From: Chloroflexota bacterium | Lineage (GTDB): Bacteria; Chloroflexota; UBA5177; JANWHV01 | Direction of reading: 5' to 3' | NCBI GenBank assembly: GCA_028287725.1 | Contig: JAQBPC010000519.1 | Coordinates: 1-5,804, forward strand | Length of the DNA stretch: 5,804 nucleotides | Translations under genes and position numbers: made by a program | The notes under the pieces: model-generated | Told to the model about the DNA's origin: nothing | What the model saw: only the letters and a program-made list of their open reading frames with translations | The model's database searches: none | Shown here: one piece after another, positions 1-5,804 of the stretch | Numbering within the stretch: the stretch's first letter is position 1 | How the letters are laid out: each line of letters starts with the position of its first letter

Positions 1-757
1 CATTGAAGTACAGTTCTATCTTGCATTTCCACTGGCGGTCTGGCTCGTGGATCGGTTTGCCTGGCGTGGCGTGCTGTTAATCGCCGTCGTTACGTTTGGT
101 TACAGAGTTGCCGGCGCCTCGGGGCTCCTCGCCTATCAGCCGGTCGACCTGCCCGATGTGTTTCTGAGCCGTTGGCTTGGCTTTGCATTGGGAATGCTTG
201 TCGCCGTTCGTATCCGTCATTCGACCGAGCAGGGGCTAGGCTTCCGCCGCGAGCTAACGGTCTTGCTGGGTGCAGTGAGTCTCTTTCTGGCCGCATCCTA
301 CTTCCTATATGGCCCCATGGCGCACTGGGCGTACCAGCCAAAAGACCTCCTGTTTGCCGGGGTATATAGCGCCCTGCTGTACCTAGCCTGTACCGTTGGC
401 TCACGTGCCGGCCAGCTGTTTGCTCGTCGGGTGCCCGTTTGGATAGGCAAGATATCGTACAGCTTATATCTGGTCCATCTTCCGATAATCTTCGCGCTGG
501 CGCCAACGGTGTTGGCGCTCAAGCTCCATCCGGCGACCACGTTCGCCGTTATGTTGGTAGTGGGCATACCAGTCGTGTTAACCGTCGCCGCACTGTTCTT
601 CCATGTGTTCGAACGGCCGTTCCTCAACGCACCGGTCGTCCGCGAGCAGCGTTCATCACAGCGAAGCGCTTTGTCGCAGCCGCTCGCGATGCCTGTCGAG
701 CATCAGGTCAGAGACGGTGAGCGCTCACAAAACCGCGTAACGGGCACGGCGAGCTGA
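1..757 (+). CDS. Acyltransferase 3 family membrane protein (C-terminal part, 5' truncated)
   Basis: The open frame enters from the left edge (first full codon at position 2) and ends at TGA 755-757, giving 251 visible residues. The first residues read IEVQFYLAFP, the conserved acyltransferase 3 block usually seen as S-I-E-x-Q-F-Y-L-x-x-P. Further on are WIGKISYSLYLVHLPI (about residues 147-162) and FHVFERPFL, both typical of this family's last membrane segments. Several hydrophobic helices lie between them. A GTG at position 47 falls inside the conserved region, so it is not the real start. Proteins of this family transfer acetyl or other acyl groups to extracytoplasmic sugars, including exopolysaccharide, O-antigen and peptidoglycan. 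The N-terminal part with the catalytic histidine region lies outside the window. The last 45 or so residues are hydrophilic and probably a cytoplasmic tail. The downstream neighbour is convergent, so this gene is the last of its transcription unit. The family call is firm; the substrate cannot be told. Confidence 0.9.
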   Translation, partial: IEVQFYLAFPLAVWLVDRFAWRGVLLIAVVTFGYRVAGASGLLAYQPVDLPDVFLSRWLGFALGMLVAVRIRHSTEQGLGFRRELTVLLGAVSLFLAASYFLYGPMAHWAYQPKDLLFAGVYSALLYLACTVGSRAGQLFARRVPVWIGKISYSLYLVHLPIIFALAPTVLALKLHPATTFAVMLVVGIPVVLTVAALFFHVFERPFLNAPVVREQRSSQRSALSQPLAMPVEHQVRDGERSQNRVTGTAS

Positions 758-762
758 ACGTA

Positions 763-774
763 GCCCCGCGGGGC
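763..774. terminator. GC-rich perfect palindrome just after the acyltransferase stop, possible terminator
   Basis: GCCCCGCGGGGC is a perfect 12-base palindrome starting 6 bases after the acyltransferase stop. As RNA it could fold as a 4-bp GCCC/GGGC stem with a CGCG loop. It is followed by AGCGCTTTGCTTTCC, which has two short T runs but no proper T tract. The position suits a terminator for the gene on the left; the weak tail keeps confidence low. Confidence 0.3.
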
Positions 775-903
775 AGCGCTTTGCTTTCCGAGTGATGCTG
801 CTGAGAATAGTGGTGTCTGTGAATGGGATATATTCGGGAAGTATGTGCCGGCTGGCAAGCGCATCAGTCGACGTCAACTGCCGATGCCTCGGTGGTCACC
901 AAT

Positions 904-982
904 GAAACCTGAATCCGAAACGGGCTGAAGCCCAGGGCTTGGCGAGGACTGTGATCCTCCACGCCGTGAACGGCGCGGTTTC
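904..982. other. Cluster of hairpins enclosed by a closing stem, in the convergent gap
   Basis: By eye, GAAACC at 904-909 is complementary to GGTTTC at 977-982. This possible closing stem encloses three hairpins: GGGC/GCCC at 922-933 with loop TGAA, GAGGA/TCCTC at 944-959 with a 6-base loop, and CGCCG/CGGCG at 962-975 with loop TGAA. Just upstream are a longer imperfect stem at 861-887 (GCAT and CAGT pairing with ACTG and ATGC, with a small bulge) and TGCC/GGCA at 846-857. The region lies between two convergent genes and is the 3' flank of both, so a bidirectional terminator or 3' UTR structure is the simplest reading. I match it to no known riboswitch or small RNA. Short stems are common by chance, so the whole fold is tentative. 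Confidence 0.3.
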
Positions 983-995
983 CAGATCTCCTTGG

Positions 996-2459
996 TTACC
1001 CGCTCAGCTGCTCTTCGCCAGCTTCCAAATCCGAGCGCCGGAGGCCGTAGCCTGCAACACTGACGAGTGTCATCACAAGCGCGATCTGCACTTCCATGCT
1101 GTGAACGAACAGGTCGTCGAAGGACTGATGCACAGCAAAGCCGACGATCACACCGAGCCCACCAAGGGCTATGGCACGTCCAATCGGGTCGATTGCCCGC
1201 CTGTATGCACGGACGCAGATCACAATCGCACTGACGAGTAACAAGATGAAGGCGAGGAGACCAAAGGTCCCTGCCTCGGCGGCAATGTTGATGTAATAGT
1301 TATGAGCGTGGCCCAGGTTCGTATCCCATACCGGGGCAACCTGGAAATGGACATACTGAGCGGGATAGTTCCCTATGCCGACCCCAAGGATCGGGCGGGC
1401 CTGGAACATACCAAGGCCGGCCTCCATATGCGCAAGCCGTTCCGCGACACTCCAGGTGACGGGCGTGGGGTTTACCACGTCGACGTTGGCGACTCCGAAG
1501 CCCTGGGCCAGGGGATCCGTGACACTCGAAGGCACGATGCCGATTGCCACCAGCGTAACTAATGCAATTAGCGCCGTAGCCACCAGCGCCAGGATGCTAC
1601 GGGCATGAGTTGACATAACGACACCGATGGCAGCAAGCGCCGCAACCGTCCCAAGCTCGCCGCCGCGAGACAGCGATGACAGTACGCCGCCCGCTGTGAC
1701 AAGGATCACCAGCCACATGTACTTTCGAGGAAATACACGGAAAATCAGGCAGGCTACAGCCAACGGCAGCGTCATGTTCAGATACCCGGCGAATGGGTTG
1801 GGCTGGTCGAACGTACCCGATCCACGGAGAATCGCGCCACGCGCAAAACTGCTCGGTCCGCTATGCAACACGGCCTGAAGCACACCCACCAGCGACTCGG
1901 ACATCACTGCGAGGAACAGCACGATGAGCAAGGTCCGTACCTGTTTCGGCGTGCGCACGATCGATACGCCGGCCAGGTACACGAACAGCAGCTGCCCCCA
2001 CTTGATCAACTCTTTTAAGCTGCCGGCAAAGTCGATCGCTTGTGTTACCGAAAAGAAGAGGACGGCGCCGTAAATAAGTAACGCCGGTCGCCATGGCGCG
2101 GGTCCACTTTGCAATTTTCCCGCGGAGATACTGCGCGACAGCCATGCTGCCGCGACGCAGAACACGATTAAGTTGGTGACCGTGATGTTCAGGCCGCCCG
2201 CGTGAATGTTGCGAACGGACTCGAACGGCACGGCAAAGGCGAGTGCACATAGTGCGCCGAAGGGCCGCGACAGCAATACGAGTACGAGGGCCGCACCGGC
2301 GATAATCGGCAGGCTTAAGGTCGCAGGCAGCGCCACCACGATCAGCGCACCGGCGATCAGGGTTATAATTCGGCCTGCCTGCCCAGCAGTGGCGCCCGCC
2401 CGCGGCGATACCCGCTCAGGGGATCCCGCGAACTTCGCGTCAGGAACGCTGAGGCTCAT
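996..2459 (-). CDS. O-antigen ligase/polymerase family (Wzy_C-like) integral membrane protein
   Basis: The frame codes for 487 residues, running from ATG at 2459 down to TAA at 996-998. The protein is very hydrophobic, with roughly ten to twelve likely membrane helices between residues 31 and 480 and a charged 30-residue N-terminus. Wzy_C/O-antigen ligase hallmarks are visible: GSGTFDQPNPFAGYL (213-227), SLSRGG (262-267), a long periplasm-type loop around 315-395 with RLAHMEAG (341-348), RPILGVGIGNY (355-365) and HAHNYYINIAAEAGTFG (384-400). The family joins or polymerises undecaprenyl-linked glycans outside the membrane: WaaL ligases, Wzy polymerases and related exopolysaccharide or glycoprotein enzymes. 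Which reaction this one performs cannot be told from sequence. The start has only a weak ribosome site (GGAA about 9 bases upstream). The gene lies 158 bp after the MoxR gene on the same strand and may share its transcript or use its own promoter. The length is typical and the frame is intact. Confidence 0.85.
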   Translation of the reverse strand: MSLSVPDAKFAGSPERVSPRAGATAGQAGRIITLIAGALIVVALPATLSLPIIAGAALVLVLLSRPFGALCALAFAVPFESVRNIHAGGLNITVTNLIVFCVAAAWLSRSISAGKLQSGPAPWRPALLIYGAVLFFSVTQAIDFAGSLKELIKWGQLLFVYLAGVSIVRTPKQVRTLLIVLFLAVMSESLVGVLQAVLHSGPSSFARGAILRGSGTFDQPNPFAGYLNMTLPLAVACLIFRVFPRKYMWLVILVTAGGVLSSLSRGGELGTVAALAAIGVVMSTHARSILALVATALIALVTLVAIGIVPSSVTDPLAQGFGVANVDVVNPTPVTWSVAERLAHMEAGLGMFQARPILGVGIGNYPAQYVHFQVAPVWDTNLGHAHNYYINIAAEAGTFGLLAFILLLVSAIVICVRAYRRAIDPIGRAIALGGLGVIVGFAVHQSFDDLFVHSMEVQIALVMTLVSVAGYGLRRSDLEAGEEQLSG

Positions 2460-2572
2460 ACGTGGTGTTCCAGGTTTGGTATGGTTTGGCGACGTGCGGC
2501 AATTACATCCGCCAAGAACCCTATGGAATTCACGCCCGACGGAGGAGCATGTTGCGCTATTTTCACCTTCAT
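2456..2572 (-). other. Possible 38-codon leader ORF overlapping the polymerase start
   Basis: On the minus strand an ATG at 2572-2570 opens a 38-codon frame, beginning MKVKIAQHAPPSG, that ends at TGA 2458-2456. Its stop overlaps the polymerase start as ATGA, the usual geometry of translational coupling. No Shine-Dalgarno sequence precedes it, the peptide resembles nothing I recognise, and a frame this short arises easily by chance. It is listed as a possible leader peptide or artefact, not as a confident gene. Confidence 0.15.
2473..2489. repeat. Direct repeat GGTTTGG-TAT-GGTTTGG upstream of the polymerase gene
   Basis: Two exact copies of the 7-mer GGTTTGG (2473-2479 and 2483-2489) are separated by TAT, giving a period of 10 bp, about one helical turn. 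Read in the polymerase direction it is CCAAACC-ATA-CCAAACC and ends 13 bases before the start codon. Helically phased direct repeats are a common layout for operator sites of response regulators. Here the site would sit in the leader, where binding could block transcription or translation. The repeat is plain to see; the function is inference. Confidence 0.5.
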
Positions 2573-2598
2573 ACTATATCAGGCAACCGAGGAACCAA
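2571..2598 (-). promoter_or_regulatory. Weak candidate promoter for the polymerase gene
   Basis: On the minus strand TTGGTT (2598-2593) and TAGTAT (2576-2571) are separated by 16 bp, resembling -35 and -10 boxes of a housekeeping promoter. An overlapping TATAGT (2578-2573) is an even better -10 match but has no good -35. Transcription would start about 100 bases before the polymerase ATG. Both boxes are imperfect, and the polymerase gene may instead be read through from the MoxR gene. Confidence 0.2.
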
Positions 2599-2617
2599 GG
2601 CAGTAGACCTGAACTAC

Positions 2618-3700
2618 CTAGCGCCGTATTTCTACCTCTCGCGGCAAATCAGGTGTGCGCTGCGAATAATTACCAGGTACGGGCGTGCTTGCCAGTATGT
2701 TGCTCACAATTGAGCGCATGGACGCGCTATCGTCTTCAGTCCATGCCCTGGAGATGAGCCGATGGCTGAGGACGGCAATGGCAACGGCCTTGACGTCGTC
2801 TGGCGTGACAAAGTCCCGGCCAAAGGTAGCGGCCCAGGCCTGCGCGCAGTGGAAGAGCGCAAGTGAGCCGCGTGGACTTGAGCCAAGCTTCAGCTCCGGA
2901 TGCTGCCGAGTCTGCTGCACCAACGTCACGATGTAACGCCGCACCAGGTCGTCCACGTATACTTCGCGAACGCGTACCTGGGCGTCGATCAAATCGTCGA
3001 CTTGCGTGACAGGCGTCAGGGCTTCGAGCGGGTGGGCGTGCTGCTGGCCGCCAAGAATTGCTATCTCGTCTTCGGTGCGTGGATATCCGAGGCTGATCGT
3101 CAGTAAAAAGCGATCAAGCTGCGCTTCCGGTAGAGGAAAGGTACCCTCGAAATCGATCGGGTTCTGCGTTGCCAGCACGACGAATGGTCGGGGCAAAGTA
3201 TGCGACTCACCGTCGATAGTAATCTGCCCTTCTTCCATGCTTTCCAGCAGGGCAGACTGCGTTTTTGGCGTCGCTCGATTGATCTCGTCAGCCAGTACGA
3301 AATGCGACATCAGTGGGCCGGGGCGAAACTCGAATGTACGTGATTGCTGGTTATATATCTCGACTCCAGTGATATCACTGGGTAGTAAATCCGGCGTGAA
3401 CTGAATACGCTTGAAGGAGGCACCTATCGAGCGGGCGAACGATTTCGCCAGTACGGTTTTCCCCACGCCCGGCACGTCTTCTATCAGTACGTGGCCATTA
3501 CAGAGGAGCGCGACCATGGTCAGGCGGACCGCGTGCGGCTTCCCAACGATTACGCGCTCAACGTTGGCAATTGTGCGATCGGCGAGTTGTTGTACGTCTT
3601 GCACGCGAGGGTACACTCCCAAAAAAGAGGGCGGTGAGGGTAGCGCATCGAGTATCGTTTGCCACGCAAATCGCGCCATTATCCTGCCTATGAGTCCCAT
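2618..3700 (-). CDS. MoxR family AAA+ ATPase
   Basis: The frame codes for 360 residues, ending at TAG 2618-2620. AAA+ motifs appear in order: Walker A in EDVPGVGKTVLAKS (74-87), Walker B VLADEINRA (135-143), sensor 1 LATQNP (176-181), an arginine-finger region EAQLDRFLL (192-200) and sensor 2 SSPRGSLALF (274-283). The motif wording (GHVLIEDVPGVGKT, QFTPDLLPSDITG, FEFRPGPL, PKTQSALLESMEE) is that of MoxR proteins, hexameric chaperone-like ATPases that help activate or assemble partner proteins, often envelope or metal-containing ones. The family core begins near residue 35, so this N-terminus is about 30 residues longer than usual. ATG 3700 has no ribosome site, while ATG 3679 (residue 8) has AGG 7 bases upstream and is a reasonable alternative. 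MoxR genes usually sit beside DUF58 or von Willebrand A-domain genes. Here the next gene on the strand is a glycan polymerase and the gene behind is divergent, so no classical partner is in view. Confidence 0.95.
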   Translation of the reverse strand: MGLIGRIMARFAWQTILDALPSPPSFLGVYPRVQDVQQLADRTIANVERVIVGKPHAVRLTMVALLCNGHVLIEDVPGVGKTVLAKSFARSIGASFKRIQFTPDLLPSDITGVEIYNQQSRTFEFRPGPLMSHFVLADEINRATPKTQSALLESMEEGQITIDGESHTLPRPFVVLATQNPIDFEGTFPLPEAQLDRFLLTISLGYPRTEDEIAILGGQQHAHPLEALTPVTQVDDLIDAQVRVREVYVDDLVRRYIVTLVQQTRQHPELKLGSSPRGSLALFHCAQAWAATFGRDFVTPDDVKAVAIAVLSHRLISRAWTEDDSASMRSIVSNILASTPVPGNYSQRTPDLPREVEIRR

Positions 3701-3703
3701 CTG

Positions 3704-3731
3704 AGTATAGCCGAGGCACGCGGGTGTAACA
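3704..3731 (-). promoter_or_regulatory. Candidate -10 element just before the MoxR gene
   Basis: On the minus strand TATACT (3709-3704) matches the -10 consensus at five of six bases; TGTTAC (3731-3726), 16 bp upstream, would be a poor -35. Transcription would begin about 7 bases further on, at or inside the ATG at 3700. If the element is real, the MoxR mRNA would be leaderless, or translation would start at the second ATG (3679). It overlaps the candidate sigma-gene promoter on the other strand. Confidence 0.3.
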
Positions 3732-3751
3732 TTGCAAGACCTTGGTTCGTT
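3725..3751 (+). promoter_or_regulatory. Candidate ECF-type promoter upstream of the sigma/anti-sigma genes
   Basis: TGTAAC (3725-3730) and CGTT (3748-3751) are separated by 17 bp. This resembles the AAC-type -35 and CGT-type -10 of many ECF sigma promoters, which often drive their own sigma gene. If used, transcription would start near 3757, which would place the upstream TTG at 3732 inside the promoter and favour a downstream start codon. The motif is short and a chance match is quite possible. Confidence 0.3.
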
Positions 3752-3854
3752 GGGAGATCAGAACGTTCATCAAAGTGATGCGTGTTCGCCAATGTCATCG
3801 GATGACTTGGCAATCAGCGCCGATGACGCGCGTGAGCCAATGGATGAGGGATCG

Positions 3855-4517
3855 ATGGAGCTGGCACAGGCAGAGTGTCTCGATTATCGGATTCCAGGCA
3901 TGTCCGGTTCGAGTGGTGTATTGCCGGCGCTTCACACGACTACACCCAGTGTGGAGACGCTCAGCGACCATTTCACCGTGGTAGTCGAGCGGTATCAGAC
4001 TCCGTTGATCTCTTTTTTGTATGGGATGGTTGGAGACCGCGAGCACGCAGAGGACCTGGCGCAAGAGACACTGATCAAAGCTTACGAAGCGATGCAGCGA
4101 AGGCGTGCCAACCAGGTTTTCACTTCCGGCTGGTTATTCCGTATAGCGCGCAACGCCGCGATTGACGCCTTGCGTAGGAGGCGGCTCATCTCCTGGTTGC
4201 CTTTTGGCCCTGAGCATGAATCGTCGCTGCCGGTGCGCGGCGACTTCGCCGGCCAGTTGGCGGAGCGCGAGCTGGTTCATCAGGTCCTCGCCCAGCTGCC
4301 TGCACGCTACCGTGAATGCCTGATGCTGCGCTCTGTGGTTGGGATGTCAAACGGTGAGATTGCCGTTGCTATGGGCATCTCAATTCGAAACGTCAATACC
4401 ACCTTGTTCCGTGCGCGCGAGCGATTCAAAGTAATCTTGCAGCAGATGGAAGGTGTCACCGGGCCGCGTCTGGAGGACCCTCGCACTGAACCTATGGACG
4501 TCGGGGGTCCGCGATGA
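3855..4517 (+). CDS. ECF-type RNA polymerase sigma factor
   Basis: With ATG 3855 the product has 220 residues; the frame stays open back to a TTG at 3732 (261 residues). I prefer 3855 because GAGGGA lies at the right distance just upstream, while 3732 is a TTG without a ribosome site. ATGs at 3792, 3840 and 3900 are also possible. In numbering from 3732, sigma region 2 covers about 79-150, with DREHAEDLAQETLIKAYEAM (102-121) and the promoter-melting stretch GWLFRIARNAAIDALRRRR (133-151). Region 4 covers about 181-235, with LPARYRECLMLRSV and the helix-turn-helix MSNGEIAVAMGISIRNVNTT (205-224), which reads the -35 element. There is no region 1.1 or 3 domain, as expected for the ECF class. The stop overlaps the anti-sigma start (ATGA, 4514-4517), showing an operon with coupled translation. 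It probably redirects RNA polymerase in response to an envelope signal; the regulon is unknown. The tail after region 4 is short and proline-rich. Confidence 0.9.
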   Translation: MELAQAECLDYRIPGMSGSSGVLPALHTTTPSVETLSDHFTVVVERYQTPLISFLYGMVGDREHAEDLAQETLIKAYEAMQRRRANQVFTSGWLFRIARNAAIDALRRRRLISWLPFGPEHESSLPVRGDFAGQLAERELVHQVLAQLPARYRECLMLRSVVGMSNGEIAVAMGISIRNVNTTLFRARERFKVILQQMEGVTGPRLEDPRTEPMDVGGPR

Positions 4518-5804
4518 ACTGTTCGCAGGCAGCACCCCTGCTGTCCCAATACTTCGACGATTCGTTGGACACAACAAAGCGAGAGCAGGTGCGCGCGCAT
4601 TTGGCCGGGTGCGCCGCCTGCGCGGCGCGGCTTGCCGCATACCAGCGTATGGAGACACGGCTCGCGGACGCAATGACGGTCAAGGCGCGACCGGGCTTTC
4701 GGCAGTCGGTACTTGCCGCAACCTCGCACCAGTCTAATGCCCAGCCACCGGTCTACACGCGTCGACTTGGGCGCCGCCGCAGTCAAATGCTGTTTGGCGG
4801 ACTTGCGGGCGGCAGTGTTGCCGTGCTGGCCATCGTGCTGTTTGCGCTGGTCGCCAACTCCCCATCAATGCAGCACGCTCGTCCCAAAAACCTGGTGGCA
4901 TCGCGCCCAAACGTAAGCCCCACTGTGTGGCATACAATCCGGCCGCGGCTCGTTAACCCGGTCAAGCATCACCATCTGGCCACGTCCATCCTGATCCCAA
5001 GCACGACTGTCTCGGTTCTGACAACGCCCATCCCGATTCAGAGCAGGCCCACCAACGTGCCATCCCAGGACCTCACTGCTACAGTGGCGACCCACGGGCC
5101 GCCGGTGGTCACGGTAGACCATGCGGCGGCCGTGCACCTTGTCCGGCAAGAGATGATGACTGCCGGGGCGGTGCATAGCCCGCTTTGGTCGCCCGATAGC
5201 ACGTCGCTGCTGTACTTAACGGGGTGGGGAGTTCACTGCCGGGGGAAGTGGTATTGCGGCACGCTCAACCTACACACGCCGCACGGCACCATTCAGCTTG
5301 CAACGCATGTTCGTTCTTTTTCCTGGTCGCCGGACGGACAGTCTGTGGCATACGCTGCGGACTCTGCATCGGGATCCGGCCTGCTCCTGCCAGAATCGCT
5401 GCATGTCGTGCAGCTGGATGGTTCAGGCGACCGCGTATTGTGCGGCGCGGACCATACAAACATTGAGTGGCTCGACCTTGGCATTGTCGCCGCACGGAAC
5501 GGCACCGTAGTCTCTGTCAGCCCACAATCTGGCGCATATGCTGCGTTGGCGGGCCTGCCTAAGATGACCTTAGCGGACGATCAGAAGGCGTTCTTCGCGG
5601 TATCCGAAGATGGCCGTTACTTTGCATATCAGGACCGTTCCGGGTTGCGCGTATGGGCCCGCGACAAGGGCGCGCAGCTCGTGTTTCGGCAGCCACTGAC
5701 ACGGTTCCTGGAGTCGTCGTTCCATTTCTCGTGGGATGGTACGACGCTGTTCTATAGCACATTCGATGGCCGGTATACGAAGCTCTATCGCAAGTCACTT
5801 GCGT
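4514..5804 (+). CDS. Membrane anti-sigma factor with zinc finger and extracytoplasmic beta-propeller (3' truncated)
   Basis: The frame is open from ATG 4514 to the window edge: 430 codons with no stop, so the C-terminus is missing. Residues 1-45 form an anti-sigma zinc finger (zf-HC2 type) with C3, H29, C33 and C36 in the classic H-x3-C-x2-C pattern; it should bind the sigma factor encoded just upstream. After a basic stretch (RRLGRRR, 83-89), one membrane helix spans about 92-114. A Pro/Thr/Ser-rich linker (about 115-205, with HHH at 152-154) leads to TolB/PD40-like propeller repeats: LWSPDSTSLLYL (224-235), SWSPDGQSVAYA (270-281), VSEDGRYFAYQ (363-373) and FSWDGTTLFYS (405-415). By topology the propeller lies outside the membrane and probably acts as sensor. 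C242 and C248 (CRGKWYC) could form a disulfide. GGGGG lies upstream of the start, and the ATGA overlap with the sigma gene couples translation. The zinc finger and helix are confident, the propeller fold is likely, and the signal is unknown. Confidence 0.85.
   Translation, partial: MNCSQAAPLLSQYFDDSLDTTKREQVRAHLAGCAACAARLAAYQRMETRLADAMTVKARPGFRQSVLAATSHQSNAQPPVYTRRLGRRRSQMLFGGLAGGSVAVLAIVLFALVANSPSMQHARPKNLVASRPNVSPTVWHTIRPRLVNPVKHHHLATSILIPSTTVSVLTTPIPIQSRPTNVPSQDLTATVATHGPPVVTVDHAAAVHLVRQEMMTAGAVHSPLWSPDSTSLLYLTGWGVHCRGKWYCGTLNLHTPHGTIQLATHVRSFSWSPDGQSVAYAADSASGSGLLLPESLHVVQLDGSGDRVLCGADHTNIEWLDLGIVAARNGTVVSVSPQSGAYAALAGLPKMTLADDQKAFFAVSEDGRYFAYQDRSGLRVWARDKGAQLVFRQPLTRFLESSFHFSWDGTTLFYSTFDGRYTKLYRKSLA

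Noticed and set aside
861..887. Inverted repeats as insertion-sequence ends or an attachment site
   Set aside because: No transposase or integrase is present and no target-site duplication is visible; a simple stem-loop explains the symmetry.
781..982. Known riboswitch (cobalamin, TPP or c-di-GMP) in the convergent gap
   Set aside because: Some fragments looked similar by eye, but the conserved core boxes are not present in order, and no gene lies downstream in a position to be controlled.
939..2757. Plus-strand open frames across the polymerase gene (939-1241, 1302-1562, 1627-1878, 2206-2757)
   Set aside because: They lie antisense to the intact polymerase frame, show no recognisable domain, and have low-complexity or compositionally odd translations expected of shadow frames.
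3006..3404. Plus-strand 132-codon frame over the MoxR gene
   Set aside because: It is antisense to conserved AAA+ motifs and rich in Ser, Cys and Arg, with no family resemblance.
4307..4786. Minus-strand 159-codon frame over the sigma/anti-sigma junction
   Set aside because: It is antisense to two well-supported genes, and its translation is Arg/Cys-rich without motifs.
4865..5176. Minus-strand frames across the anti-sigma linker and propeller region
   Set aside because: The plus strand holds one continuous frame with zinc finger, membrane helix and propeller repeats; the antisense frames are shadows.

Overview
The window is a compact, moderately GC-rich bacterial segment with five protein-coding genes, two of them cut by the window edges. 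I see no rRNA, tRNA, CRISPR array, transposase or phage gene. The mix of an ECF sigma factor, a membrane anti-sigma factor with an outward-facing beta-propeller, a MoxR-type ATPase and surface-polysaccharide genes suits an environmental bacterium. The MoxR sequence style and the propeller-fused anti-sigma factor remind me of Chloroflexota or related Terrabacteria, but this is a weak taxonomic guess.

Layout from left to right: (1) positions 1-757, plus strand, the C-terminal two thirds of a membrane acyltransferase 3 family protein. (2) Positions 758-995, a non-coding gap between convergent genes, containing a GC-rich palindrome and a cluster of short hairpins that may form a branched structure. 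(3) Positions 996-2459, minus strand, an O-antigen ligase/polymerase-like (Wzy_C) integral membrane protein. (4) Positions 2460-2617, a 158-bp gap with a 10-bp-period direct repeat just before the polymerase start. (5) Positions 2618-3700, minus strand, a MoxR family AAA+ ATPase. (6) A divergent promoter region. (7) About 3855-4517, plus strand (possibly starting as early as 3732), an ECF-type sigma factor. (8) Positions 4514 to the window end, plus strand, an anti-sigma factor joined to the sigma gene by a 4-base ATGA overlap and still open at the right edge.

The sigma/anti-sigma pair is the clearest functional unit. A cytoplasmic zinc-binding domain should hold the sigma factor, a single membrane helix follows, and a long outside region carries TolB/PD40-like propeller repeats that probably sense something at the cell surface. 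The acyltransferase and polymerase suggest production and acylation of an exported or cell-surface glycan. Whether the sigma factor controls them, or the MoxR ATPase serves the same envelope process, is inference from position only. The most interesting items are the propeller-fused anti-sigma factor, the structured convergent gap, the direct repeat and small overlapping ORF before the polymerase, and the possible ECF-style autoregulatory promoter in the divergent region.
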